A DNA stretch of 64,000 nt from Caulobacter sp. (GTDB taxonomy: Bacteria; Pseudomonadota; Alphaproteobacteria; Caulobacterales; Caulobacteraceae): the NCBI GenBank assembly GCA_029866155.1, contig JARWZW010000013.1:124001-188000 (forward strand), read 5' to 3'. Positions 55,790 to 63,920 of the stretch are shown one piece after another; position 1 is the first letter of the stretch; every line of letters starts with the position of its first letter. The translations under genes were made by a program, and so were the position numbers. The notes under the pieces are model-generated. The model was not told the DNA's origin, made no database searches, and saw nothing but the letters and a program-made list of their open reading frames with translations.

Positions 55790-57256
55790 TCAGTTTTCAC
55801 GTTCCGCATCGAGGGGTGACTGCCGGGTCACAGTTGCGACCCGCAGGGCGTTGGTCGTTCCGGGCAGATTGAAGGGCACGCCGGCGGTGACCACCACCTC
55901 GTCGCCCCAGGTCGCAAGGCCCTCGCGCCGGGCCGTGGACAGGGCGCCGGTCACAGCCTGGGTCATGGTGTCATGGCCGGCGATATGGACAGGATGGACG
56001 CCCCAGACCAGCGCCAGGCGCCGGGCGGTGGCCATCACCGGGGTCAGGCCCAGGATGGGCGCCGAGGGTCGCTGGCGGGCGATCCTCAGGGCTGTCGAGC
56101 CGCCATGGGTGAAGGCGGCGATGGCCTTGGCTCCCGACGAGTCCGCCACCTGCCGCGCTGCGGCGGCGATGGCTCCGGAGGAGGTTGTCTCTGCCGCCAG
56201 CGGGCGGTCATCCATGGCGGCCCGCCACTCTGAGTCCCGCTCCACGCGGGAGAGGATCCGGTCCATCATGTCGACCGCCTCGAGGGGATAATGGCCAGCC
56301 GCTGTCTCGGCCGAGAGCATCACCGCATCGGCGCCCTCGAACAGTGCGCCGGCGACGTCGGACGCCTCGGCCCTGGTCGGGGTCGGGGAACTGATCATGC
56401 TCTCCATCATCTGGGTGGCGACGATGACGGGACGGCCCATCTCGCGCGCCTTCCGGACGATCCGCCGCTGTGCGAGGGGCACTTCTTCCGGTGGAAGTTC
56501 GACCCCCAGATCACCGCGGGCCACCATGACGGCGTCCTACAGGGCGATGATTTCATCAAGATTGGCCAGGGCCTGAGGCTTTTCGAGCTTTGTCAGGACC
56601 CAGGCGCGACCGGCGATCAGTTCCCTGGCCTCGATCACGTCTTCGGGCCGCTGCACGAAGGACAGACCGACGAAATCAACGCCCTGCTCGAGGGCGAAGG
56701 CCAGGTCGATCCGGTCCTTGGCGGTCAGGGCGGGGATGGGCAGCATGACATCCGGGACGTTGACGCCCTTGCGGTCGGAAAGCCGGCCGGCGACCACCAC
56801 GGCGGTTTCCAGATGATCTGGTCGGACATGATCGACCCGGAGCTTCAGCTTGCCGTCATCGATCAGCAGATTCATGCCGGGGGTCGCAGCCTCGATGATC
56901 TCCGGATGAGGCAACTGGACCCGGCTTACATCGCCGGGGATCGGGGAGAGGTCCAGACGGAAGGACTGGCCCTTCTGGAGGATGACATGGCCATTGCTGA
57001 ACCGGCCGATCCTCAGTTTCGGCCCCTGCACATCGGCCAGGACGCCGATCGGCCGGCCGGTCTTGCGCTCAAGGCTGCGAATGATCGCCAGCCTTTCGGC
57101 ATGGTCGGCATGGTCGCCATGGCTGAAGTTCAGGCGGAAGACGTCGGCGCCGCCCTTCAGGATGGCCTCGATCATGGCCGGGGTCGAGGTCGCGGGACCC
57201 AGGGTGGCTACGATCTTGGCGCGTCGGCGACGCAGGATGTGGTGACGGCCCGGCAT
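55790..57256 (-). pseudogene. pyk: Pyruvate kinase interrupted by one in-frame amber codon
   Basis: Full-length pyruvate kinase coding capacity (489 codons) but with TAG at 56539-56537, codon 240. Both sides stay in one frame: the upstream part has KIVATLGPATSTPAMIEAIL, RLNFSHGDH and LTKLEKP; the downstream part starts [20 protein letters not shown] and holds [20 protein letters not shown] and [10 protein letters not shown]. The family normally reads S-D-A/G-V/I-M-V at this point, so a TCG-to-TAG change explains it. The truncated product would lack the catalytic and allosteric parts. Could be sequencing error, real decay, or read-through. Confidence 0.88.
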
Positions 57257-57421
57257 TTATTTTTCCTGGCGCGGCAAGTTCGGCCAGCGCGACCCTGTTC
57301 CTACAGCAAGGCGTGACTCGCCCATACTGGCGAGACATCATTCCAGATCACAAGGGAGCGAGAGGTCCGCCGGACGGCGTCCCGTCTGCGACGGGTTTCA
57401 AAGACAGATTTTCGCGAAGCA

Positions 57422-57733
57422 GGTGGGGGGCTTCTGTTGCCAGGCGCCCCCCGGGCCCCGCCTGAAGGTGCTAAACCCGCAGGGCTTTAGAGCGAGTGCT
57501 CCGGCGCTGCATTACGCGGCGACAGCGTACTCTTCAGCGAAGTTATCGTTCGCAGTTAGTTTAAAACCCGAAACGGTGGGTCAGGCCGAGAGAAAGCAAC
57601 ACCTTTACACGTCTGTCGATGCTGATCGGCCCCGCACTTCCCGGCGATAACCCGGAAGGATGATGGTGGAGCCGCCGGGAATCGCACCCGGGTCCAGTCC
57701 GCTTATTTCGAGCGCGTTTATCTCCATAGTCCG
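57422..57733 (-). ncRNA. ssrA: Two-piece (circularly permuted) tmRNA
   Basis: Minus-strand transcript with acceptor piece first. The acceptor RNA (about 57733-57664) ends in a T-arm and GGCTCCACCA. After an intervening loop of about 30 nt the coding RNA begins at 57633 with GGGGCCG, which pairs with CGGCUCC to close the acceptor stem. It continues with the conserved GAUCAGCAUCGACAGACG. The tag frame runs from GCG at 57553 to TAA at 57512 and encodes ANDNFAEEYAVAA. Downstream are the hairpin CUAAAGCCC/GGGUUUAG and a G6/C6 pseudoknot ending near 57425. Outer ends are approximate. Rescues stalled ribosomes. Confidence 0.93.
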
Positions 57734-57972
57734 GGCGAACCCGGACAGATCCAATATAGGATGTATTGGTTGCGAATGGAATGACCCCCCTGAAATGTCC
57801 GCTGGCGGGTGGCAACGAAACGGCCTGGCCGCCGGCCCGATCGGCAGCCTGTTGTGCAGCCGTCCGGGGTTGCCGCCATCCAGGATTGAGTGAAGGGCTG
57901 ACAGATACGCAATTCCCTGATCAGAATGGGCCGTTGCTCCTGTTGGGGGGGCTTTTGAGGGAGACTGATCAG

Positions 57973-58635
57973 ATGAGCAGGTTGTTGGCCGAGTTTATCG
58001 GCACCTTGACCCTCGTCCTGTTCGGCTGTGGCGCAGCCGTCCTGGGCGGAGAAAACATCGGGCAGCTCGGGATCGCCCTGGCGTTTGGCTTTGCGATTGT
58101 CGCCATGGCCTATGGCATCGGGCCGATCTCGGGTTGCCACGTCAATCCTGCGGTCAGCCTTGCGGTCTTCATCGCCGGCCGCATGAGCGCCAGGGACATG
58201 CTGCTGTACTGGGCGGCGCAGTTCGCCGGCGCCCTTGCGGGGGCCGCCATCCTGATGGTCCTGGCCAAGACGGGCGTGGAAAGCGGCCTTGGCCGTAATG
58301 GCTGGGGCCCTGGATACCTGGGTGAGTATTCCCTCCAGGCCGCCCTGGTCTTCGAGATCGTGATGACCGCCCTGTTCGTTACGGTGATCCTGGGGGCGAC
58401 TGGTCCCGGTTCGTCCCCCGGTTTCGCCGGTCTGGCGATCGGCATCACCCTGGCGGTGATCCACATAGTGGGGATTCAGGTGACCGGCGTATCGGTCAAT
58501 CCGGCGCGCAGCTTTGGTCCTGCCCTGCTGGTCGGCGGAGAGGCCCTGTCACAGCTCTGGCTGTTTGTGGTCGCCCCGGCGATTGGCGCCGTGATCGGCG
58601 GCTTGGCCTTCCGGTCAAGGCTGCTGAAGGCCTGA
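57973..58635 (+). CDS. aqpZ: Aquaporin Z
   Basis: A 220-residue water channel: six transmembrane helices with the two NPA loops HVNPAVSLAVF and SVNPARSFGPA. The residues near the pores (Arg after the second NPA) and the ISGCHVN segment fit the water-selective AqpZ type. ATG at 57973 has GGGAG upstream and starts MSRLLAEFIGTL; the longer open frame to 57766 overlaps the ssrA promoter region and is not gene. Confidence 0.96.
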   Translation: MSRLLAEFIGTLTLVLFGCGAAVLGGENIGQLGIALAFGFAIVAMAYGIGPISGCHVNPAVSLAVFIAGRMSARDMLLYWAAQFAGALAGAAILMVLAKTGVESGLGRNGWGPGYLGEYSLQAALVFEIVMTALFVTVILGATGPGSSPGFAGLAIGITLAVIHIVGIQVTGVSVNPARSFGPALLVGGEALSQLWLFVVAPAIGAVIGGLAFRSRLLKA

Positions 58636-58641
58636 GCCGGC

Positions 58642-59193
58642 CTACATCGCCTCGGGGCCTCGCTCGATCGAAAGCACACCGGTGCGGGACAGTTCAACCA
58701 GTCCCAGGGGCCTCATCAGTTCGACGAAGCTGTCGATCTTGGTGGGGGCGCCGGTGATTTCGAAGACGAAGCTCTCCGAGGTGGTGTCGATGACCTTGGC
58801 CCGGAAGATGTCGCTTACCCGAAGGGCCTCGACCCGATCACCGCCCGTGCCGCGCACCTTGACCAGGGCAAGCTCCCGTTCGACGCCATTGGGGTCGCGG
58901 GTCACGTCCTGGACGCGGCGGACGCTGACCACCTTCTGAAGCTGGGCCTCGATCTGGTCCAGCACATGGGGCGCGCCCCGGGTGACCACGGTGATGCGGC
59001 TGGTATGGGCCCGTCGGTCGGTCTCGGCGACAGTCAGGCTTTCGATATTGTAGCCCCGGGCGGCGAACAGGCCGACAACCCGGTGAAGGACACCGGCCTC
59101 ATTGTCGACCAGAAGGGCGAAGGTGGCGAGGGACTCGACCTCGGTCTTGTGGGCAAGGTCATAGGCCGAGGCGGGCGGTGTGGGCTGGGCCAT
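58642..59193 (-). CDS. ilvN: Acetolactate synthase small (regulatory) subunit
   Basis: A 183-residue subunit with an N-terminal ACT domain (FALLVDNEAGVLHRVVGLFA, RGYNIESLTVAETDRR) that binds valine for feedback inhibition, and the usual C-terminal domain (FRAKVIDTTSESFVFEITG). Its start codon overlaps the ilvB stop by one base, implying coupled translation and fixed stoichiometry. Confidence 0.95.
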   Translation of the reverse strand: MAQPTPPASAYDLAHKTEVESLATFALLVDNEAGVLHRVVGLFAARGYNIESLTVAETDRRAHTSRITVVTRGAPHVLDQIEAQLQKVVSVRRVQDVTRDPNGVERELALVKVRGTGGDRVEALRVSDIFRAKVIDTTSESFVFEITGAPTKIDSFVELMRPLGLVELSRTGVLSIERGPEAM

Positions 59194-61019
59194 CAGACAA
59201 GCCCCCGGCCGCTTTCGCCGATGATGCTGCCGATATCGCGTGCGTCGTCGGGCAGGATCATCTCGTTGTGGGCCTTTCCGGAGGGGATCATGGGCAGGCA
59301 GTTCTCGCTCTTCTCGACCCGGCAGTCAAAGATCACCGGGCGGGGACTGTCGATCATCTCCAGGATCTTCGCGTCAAGCTCGGCGGGATCGCTGCAGCGT
59401 ATGCCGACAGCGCCATAGGCCTCGGCCAGTTTCACAAAGTCGGGCAGGCTTGCCGAATAGCTGTGGCTGTAGCGCTCGCCATGCAGAAGCTGCTGCCACT
59501 GACGGACCATGCCCATCCATTCGTTGTTCAGGATGAAGACCTTGACCGGCAGATCATATTGCACGGCCGTGGAAAGCTCCTGGGTCATCATCTGGATGCT
59601 GGCCTCGCCGGCGATGTCGATGACAAGGCTGCCTGGGTGGGCCAACTGCACGCCGACAGCCGCCGGAAGGCCATAGCCCATGGTGCCGAGGCCTCCGGAC
59701 GTCATCCAGCGATTGGGCTCCTGGAAGCGATAGAACTGGGCCGCCCACATCTGGTGCTGGCCGACTTCGGTCGTGATGTAGGTGTCGCGGTCCTTGGTCA
59801 GGGCATAGAGGCGCTCGATGGCCTGCTGCGGCTTGATGACCTTGTCGCCGGTCCGGTAACTCAGGCACTGGCGGGCGCGCCAGTTGTCGATCTGCCGCCA
59901 CCAGTCATCCAGGGCCTGGCGGTTGGGCTCATGGCCGCCGGCCTTCCAGGCCTCGATCAGATCGGCCAGGACACTGCCGGCGTCGCCGACGATACCCACA
60001 TCCACCCGGACATTCTTGTTGATGGAAGAGGCGTCGATATCGATGTGGATCTTCTTGGATCCGGGCGAGAAGGCGTCGAGGCGGCCGGTGACCCGGTCGT
60101 CGAACCTGGCGCCGACACAGACCATCACGTCGCAGTCGTGCATGGCGTTATTGGCCTCGAAGGTGCCATGCATGCCCAGCATTCCGAGCCAGGCGGGATC
60201 GGCCGCCGGAAAGGCTCCCAGGCCCATGAGGGTCGAGGTGACCGGAGCGCCGGTCATGGCCGCCAGTTGGCGCAACAGGGTGCTGGCCTCCGGGCCGGCG
60301 TTGATGACGCCGCCGCCGGTATAGAAGATCGGGCGGCGCGCCCCGGCGATCAGCCGGGCGGCCTCGGCGATCCTGCCGGGGTCGCCCTTGGTCCGGGGGT
60401 TGTAGCCATGGCCGAAGATGACTTCATCAGGCCCCTCGTACCGGCCCCTGGCGAACTGCACGTCCTTGGGAATATCGATCAGCACCGGGCCGGGTCGTCC
60501 CGAGGTGGCGATATGGAAGGCTTCGTGCAGGATCCGCGGCAGGTCCCGGATGTCTTTGACCAGGTAGTTGTGCTTGGTGCAGGAGCGGGTGATGCCAACC
60601 GTGTCGGCTTCCTGAAAGGCGTCGGTGCCGATCAGATGGGTCGGGACCTGGCCAGTCAGGACGACCATGGGGATGGAGTCCATAAGGGCGTCGACAATGC
60701 CGGTCACTACATTGGTGGCGCCCGGGCCGCTGGTCACCAGAACCACGCCGGGCTTTCCGGTGGATCGGGCATAGCCCTCGGCTGCATGGGCCGCGCCCTG
60801 TTCATGCCGAACCAGAATATGACGCAGCCTGGGTCCGAAGGTCTCGTTATCCTGGAACAGGGCGTCGTAGATAGGAAGGACCGCCCCGCCCGGATAGCCA
60901 AACATGACTTCTACCCCCTGGTCCACCAGGGCTCGAATAACCATTTCCGCGCCCGAAAGGGTCTGGTCGGTCTGGGCTGAGACGCTTGTCGAGGCTGTAG
61001 CGGTTTTCTGGTCGGTCAT
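59193..61019 (-). CDS. ilvB: Acetolactate synthase large (catalytic) subunit
   Basis: A 608-residue thiamine-diphosphate enzyme condensing pyruvate with pyruvate or 2-oxobutyrate. Landmarks: the catalytic Glu region VEVMFGYPGGAVLPIYDAL, HEQGAAHAAEGYARSTGKPG, the FAD region, and the ThDP/Mg segment IDIAGEASIQM with ILNNEWMGMVRQWQQLLHGE; the Glu in AGEAS is the form I know from alphaproteobacterial enzymes. Preceded by a leader peptide and attenuator, so expression should respond to branched-chain aminoacyl-tRNA supply. Confidence 0.96.
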   Translation of the reverse strand: MTDQKTATASTSVSAQTDQTLSGAEMVIRALVDQGVEVMFGYPGGAVLPIYDALFQDNETFGPRLRHILVRHEQGAAHAAEGYARSTGKPGVVLVTSGPGATNVVTGIVDALMDSIPMVVLTGQVPTHLIGTDAFQEADTVGITRSCTKHNYLVKDIRDLPRILHEAFHIATSGRPGPVLIDIPKDVQFARGRYEGPDEVIFGHGYNPRTKGDPGRIAEAARLIAGARRPIFYTGGGVINAGPEASTLLRQLAAMTGAPVTSTLMGLGAFPAADPAWLGMLGMHGTFEANNAMHDCDVMVCVGARFDDRVTGRLDAFSPGSKKIHIDIDASSINKNVRVDVGIVGDAGSVLADLIEAWKAGGHEPNRQALDDWWRQIDNWRARQCLSYRTGDKVIKPQQAIERLYALTKDRDTYITTEVGQHQMWAAQFYRFQEPNRWMTSGGLGTMGYGLPAAVGVQLAHPGSLVIDIAGEASIQMMTQELSTAVQYDLPVKVFILNNEWMGMVRQWQQLLHGERYSHSYSASLPDFVKLAEAYGAVGIRCSDPAELDAKILEMIDSPRPVIFDCRVEKSENCLPMIPSGKAHNEMILPDDARDIGSIIGESGRGLV

Positions 61020-61048
61020 CTTCAGGGTTCCAGGGGGCGTTCAGGCAA

Positions 61049-61072
61049 CAAAAAAGGCCCGCAAGGGGCCTT
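61049..61072 (-). terminator. Attenuator terminator in the ilvB leader
   Basis: Minus strand AAGGCCC-CTTGC-GGGCCTT followed by T residues, ending 29 nt upstream of the ilvB start. Immediately upstream lie a 7-bp hairpin (ACACGCC/GGCGTGT, 61091-61108) flanked by CGGCCG copies at 61081-61086 and 61115-61120 that can pair with each other, giving the alternative folds needed for attenuation. Confidence 0.8.
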
Positions 61073-61120
61073 GGCGCACGCGGCCGCGCAACACGCCGGA
61101 AGGCGTGTCACGGTCGGCCG

Positions 61121-61150
61121 CTAGATAAGTACGATGCCTAAAGGGCGCAC
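61121..61150 (-). CDS. ilvBN leader peptide MRPLGIVLI
   Basis: Nine-codon ORF with GTG start, GGAG at 61162-61159 (8 nt spacing) and TAG stop. The last codons before the stop are Ile-Val-Leu-Ile, preceded by a Leu, exactly the control codons expected for a branched-chain amino acid attenuator. The stop abuts the first arm (61120) of the leader hairpin, so ribosome stalling on these codons would block that arm and alter terminator formation. Confidence 0.8.
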   Translation of the reverse strand: MRPLGIVLI

Positions 61151-61177
61151 AAAGTTTGCTCCAAATTCACGATTTCA

Positions 61178-61206
61178 CTCATGCCACGCCGCCGGGCGGG
61201 GGTCAA
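61178..61206 (-). promoter_or_regulatory. Candidate ilvBN promoter
   Basis: Minus strand TTGACC (61206-61201), 17-nt spacer, then CATGAG (61183-61178). The -35 is good, the -10 weak (3/6). Transcription would start just upstream of the leader-peptide ribosome site. It lies 27-55 nt after the miaA stop. Confidence 0.4.
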
Positions 61207-61232
61207 GGCGGGGCTGAGCGCAACAAACTGCC

Positions 61233-62141
61233 TCAGCCAGGCAGGGCCTGAAACTGGATTTCGGGATCCAGGGATGATGTCCGCGGCCAGTCGGCGGTCT
61301 GGTTCCGCAGCCAGGTCAGCTGCCGTTTGGCGTAGCGCCGGGTCTCGCGGCAGGCCATCCCGGTCGCTGTGGCCAGGCTTGTCCTGCCCTCCAGCCAGGC
61401 GGCCAGTTCGCGGACCCCCACCGCTTTCATGACCGGCAGGGCGGGATCCAGTCTGCGCGCCGTCAGCCGCGCAACCTCGTCGCCTGCGCCCTGTGCCAGC
61501 ATCTGAGTGAACCGCTGGTCACAGCGGGCGTAGAGCGTCTCGCGGGAGGGTTCCAGGATCAGGCCGCGCCAGCGATCCGGCGCCAGGGCGGGACGCGTGT
61601 CGGCCTGCCAGGCGCTGATGGGGCGGCCTGTCGCGACCAGAACCTCCAGGGCCCGCGACAGTCGCAGGCGGTCGCCCGGCGCGATGCGGGTCGCCGCCGC
61701 CGGATCGGACAGGGCCAGCTGGCCGCGGACAGCAGCCTCGCCCTCGGCGTCGTAACGGTCCTGCACAGCCTGTCGCACCTCGGGCGGTATGGGCGGCGTT
61801 TCCGCCAGACCCTGGGTCAGGGCCTGGAAATACAGCCCGGTGCCGCCGACGATCACGGCGGGGCGGCCCCGGGTCCGCAGGTCTTCGAGAATCTGAAGCG
61901 TGGCGCGCAGCCATCGACCAACGCTCCAGCCATCTGCGCCGTCGGCCAGGCCAAACAGGTGGTGCGGCGCCTGGGCCATCTCTGCGACATCGGGACGTGC
62001 GCTGAGGACCTGAAGGTCCGCATAGAGCTGCAGGGCGTCGGCATTGATGATCTCGGCGCCCGTCTTGCGCGCCAGTCTGAGGGCGAGGGCGGACTTGCCG
62101 CTTGCGGTAGGTCCGGCGATCAGCCAGATGCGAGGCTCCAT
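61233..62141 (-). CDS. miaA: tRNA dimethylallyltransferase MiaA
   Basis: A 302-residue enzyme adding dimethylallyl to N6 of A37 in tRNAs reading UNN codons. P-loop IAGPTASGKSALALRLAR near the N-terminus, ADALQLYADLQVLSARP, VGGTGLYFQALTQGLAETPP, and the tRNA-binding ETRRYAKRQLTWLRNQ. Start taken at 62141 (MEPRIWLIAGP), matching family N-termini; 62153 is an alternative. Its ATG shares the CATG at 62139-62142 with the divergent serB start. Confidence 0.94.
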   Translation of the reverse strand: MEPRIWLIAGPTASGKSALALRLARKTGAEIINADALQLYADLQVLSARPDVAEMAQAPHHLFGLADGADGWSVGRWLRATLQILEDLRTRGRPAVIVGGTGLYFQALTQGLAETPPIPPEVRQAVQDRYDAEGEAAVRGQLALSDPAAATRIAPGDRLRLSRALEVLVATGRPISAWQADTRPALAPDRWRGLILEPSRETLYARCDQRFTQMLAQGAGDEVARLTARRLDPALPVMKAVGVRELAAWLEGRTSLATATGMACRETRRYAKRQLTWLRNQTADWPRTSSLDPEIQFQALPG

Positions 62142-63015
62142 GACCCTATCCATCACCCTTGTCTCACCTGATCCGCAAGGTCTTGCCGACGCTGTCCGCC
62201 TTCTGGACGGCGCCCTGGCCCTCTCGCCGCCCCGGATCCTGGGCCCCGGCGCCCTCGATTTCACATCCGGGGGCGACCTGTCGAGCCTGAGACTGGCGAC
62301 CGGCGAGGCCCTGGCGGGCCTGGCCGTCGACTATTGCGTCCAGCCCACGGCCGGCCGACGCAAGCGGCTGCTGATCGCCGATATGGACTCGACCATCATC
62401 GGCTGTGAGTGCCTGGACGAACTGGCCGACTTCGCCGGGGTCAAGGCAGCGGTGTCGGAAATCACCGAGCGGGCCATGCGCGGCGAGCTTGAGTTCGAAG
62501 GCGCCCTGCGCGAGCGGGTCGCGATGCTGGCGGGCCTTGATCTGTCCGCCCTGAAGGACTGCTACGAACAGCGTGTCCGGCTCAATCCCGGGGCCCGGAC
62601 CCTGGTCACCACAATGGCGGCCCATGGCGCCCGGTGCCTGCTGGTGTCGGGAGGCTTCACCTATTTCACCACCCGTGTCGCAGAGGCGGCGGGGTTTCAC
62701 GAGGATCGGGCCAATCGCCTGATCGAGGCGGCCGGGGCCCTGACGGGCCAAGTGGCGGATCCGATCCTCGGCCGGGAAGCAAAACTCGCCGCCCTGCGGC
62801 AGGAGTCGGGCCGGCTGGGGCTGGACCTGTCGGCCACGGTGGCGATCGGCGACGGGGCCAATGACCTGGCCATGATCGAGGCGGCTGGCCTGGGGATCGC
62901 CTATCGGGCAAAGCCCCTGGTGGCGGCCCGGGCGGACGCTAGGATCGACCATGCCGATCTGACCGCCCTGCTGTATTTCCAGGGATATGAGGCCGAGGCC
63001 TTCAGAGAAACCTGA
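62140..63015 (+). CDS. serB: Phosphoserine phosphatase
   Basis: A 291-residue HAD phosphatase, last step of serine synthesis. N-terminal ACT-like region, then motif I IADMDSTIIGCECLDELADF (nucleophile Asp in DMDST), motif II LLVSGGFTYFTTRVA, Lys motif and motif III VAIGDGANDLAMIEAAGLGI. The ATG at 62140 is preceded by GAGG at 62132-62135; the frame upstream to 62044 lies inside miaA and is not used. Confidence 0.95.
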   Translation: MTLSITLVSPDPQGLADAVRLLDGALALSPPRILGPGALDFTSGGDLSSLRLATGEALAGLAVDYCVQPTAGRRKRLLIADMDSTIIGCECLDELADFAGVKAAVSEITERAMRGELEFEGALRERVAMLAGLDLSALKDCYEQRVRLNPGARTLVTTMAAHGARCLLVSGGFTYFTTRVAEAAGFHEDRANRLIEAAGALTGQVADPILGREAKLAALRQESGRLGLDLSATVAIGDGANDLAMIEAAGLGIAYRAKPLVAARADARIDHADLTALLYFQGYEAEAFRET

Positions 63016-63056
63016 CCCCGCCCGGGCCCTGAAGGCCAGGCGGGGCTCAGGGCAGC

Positions 63057-63920
63057 CTATTGGGCGGACGCGCCGCGCCCGAAGTACTTGAAGAAGTCGC
63101 TGTCCGGAGACAGGACAAGGGTTGCATCGCCCTGGGCCATGGAGGCGTCATAGGCCTTCATGGACCGATAGAAGGCGGCGAAGCCCGGATCGCGACCAAA
63201 GCTCTCGGCGAACAGGCGGGCGCGTTCAGCATCGCCTTCCCCTCGAATCCGCTCGGCTTCGCCGGTCGCTGTGGCGATGATTTCCCGCTGCTTCTGGTCG
63301 CCTTCAGCCCGGATCCGGGTGGCTTCCTGTTCGCGGGCGGTGCGCATCCGCTCATAGACGGCGGTCTGGTTGGCGGCCGGAAGATCGGCGCGCTTGATCC
63401 GCACATCGATGATCTCGATGCCCAGCCGCGAACTGCGGGCCTGGCGGATCAGGTTGTCCCGGATGACGTTCATCAGGGCGGAGCGCTTGGAAGAGATGAT
63501 GTCTTCCGAATTGGCCGTGCCCAGGGCCTGCCTCAAGGCGGCGTTCAGGCGCTGCTCGAGGCGGTTGTTGGCCGTGTCGGCGTCGCCCAGCGCGGTGTAG
63601 AACCGGTAGGGATCGCGGATGCGATAGCGAATGAAGGCGTCCACCACCAGGCGCTCCTGGTTGCCGGCGATGATCTCTTCCTGGGTCGCCTCAAGCATCT
63701 GGTTGCGCTTGTCGAACACCAGGTGGCTCTCGACAAAGGGCCATTTGGCCTTGAGGCCGGGGCCGTCGTCGTTGCCGGGCGCATTGACGACCCGGACCAC
63801 CTTGCCGATCTGGATGATCACGGCCTGCTGGGTCTGGTCCAGCACATAGAGGGTCTGGCTGGCGAGGATCAGAAGGCCGCCGCCGATCATGGCCAGGAGA
63901 GTCAGTCTGTTGCGATTCAT
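63057..63920 (-). CDS. hflC: HflC, modulator of FtsH protease
   Basis: A 287-residue SPFH/band-7 membrane protein: N-terminal transmembrane anchor (LLAMIGGGLLILASQTLYVL), then SPFH domain with QTQQAVIIQIGKVVRVV, LVFDKRNQMLEATQEEI, VDAFIRYRIRDPYRFYTAL and IEIIDVRIKRADLPAANQ, followed by a charged coiled region (REQEATRIRAEGDQKQREII). With HflK it forms a periplasmic cage around FtsH. Overlaps hflK by ATGA. Confidence 0.95.
   Translation of the reverse strand: MNRNRLTLLAMIGGGLLILASQTLYVLDQTQQAVIIQIGKVVRVVNAPGNDDGPGLKAKWPFVESHLVFDKRNQMLEATQEEIIAGNQERLVVDAFIRYRIRDPYRFYTALGDADTANNRLEQRLNAALRQALGTANSEDIISSKRSALMNVIRDNLIRQARSSRLGIEIIDVRIKRADLPAANQTAVYERMRTAREQEATRIRAEGDQKQREIIATATGEAERIRGEGDAERARLFAESFGRDPGFAAFYRSMKAYDASMAQGDATLVLSPDSDFFKYFGRGASAQ

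Noticed and set aside
57423..57815. Short ORFs on both strands across 57.4-57.8 kb
   Set aside because: The region is the tmRNA gene; the acceptor stem, tag frame and CCA end explain it.
59178..60980. 600-codon plus-strand frame opposite ilvB, and similar ones opposite gspE (30282-31952) and ilvC (41223-43061)
   Set aside because: Mirror frames of strongly conserved enzymes; no motif and no start signal.
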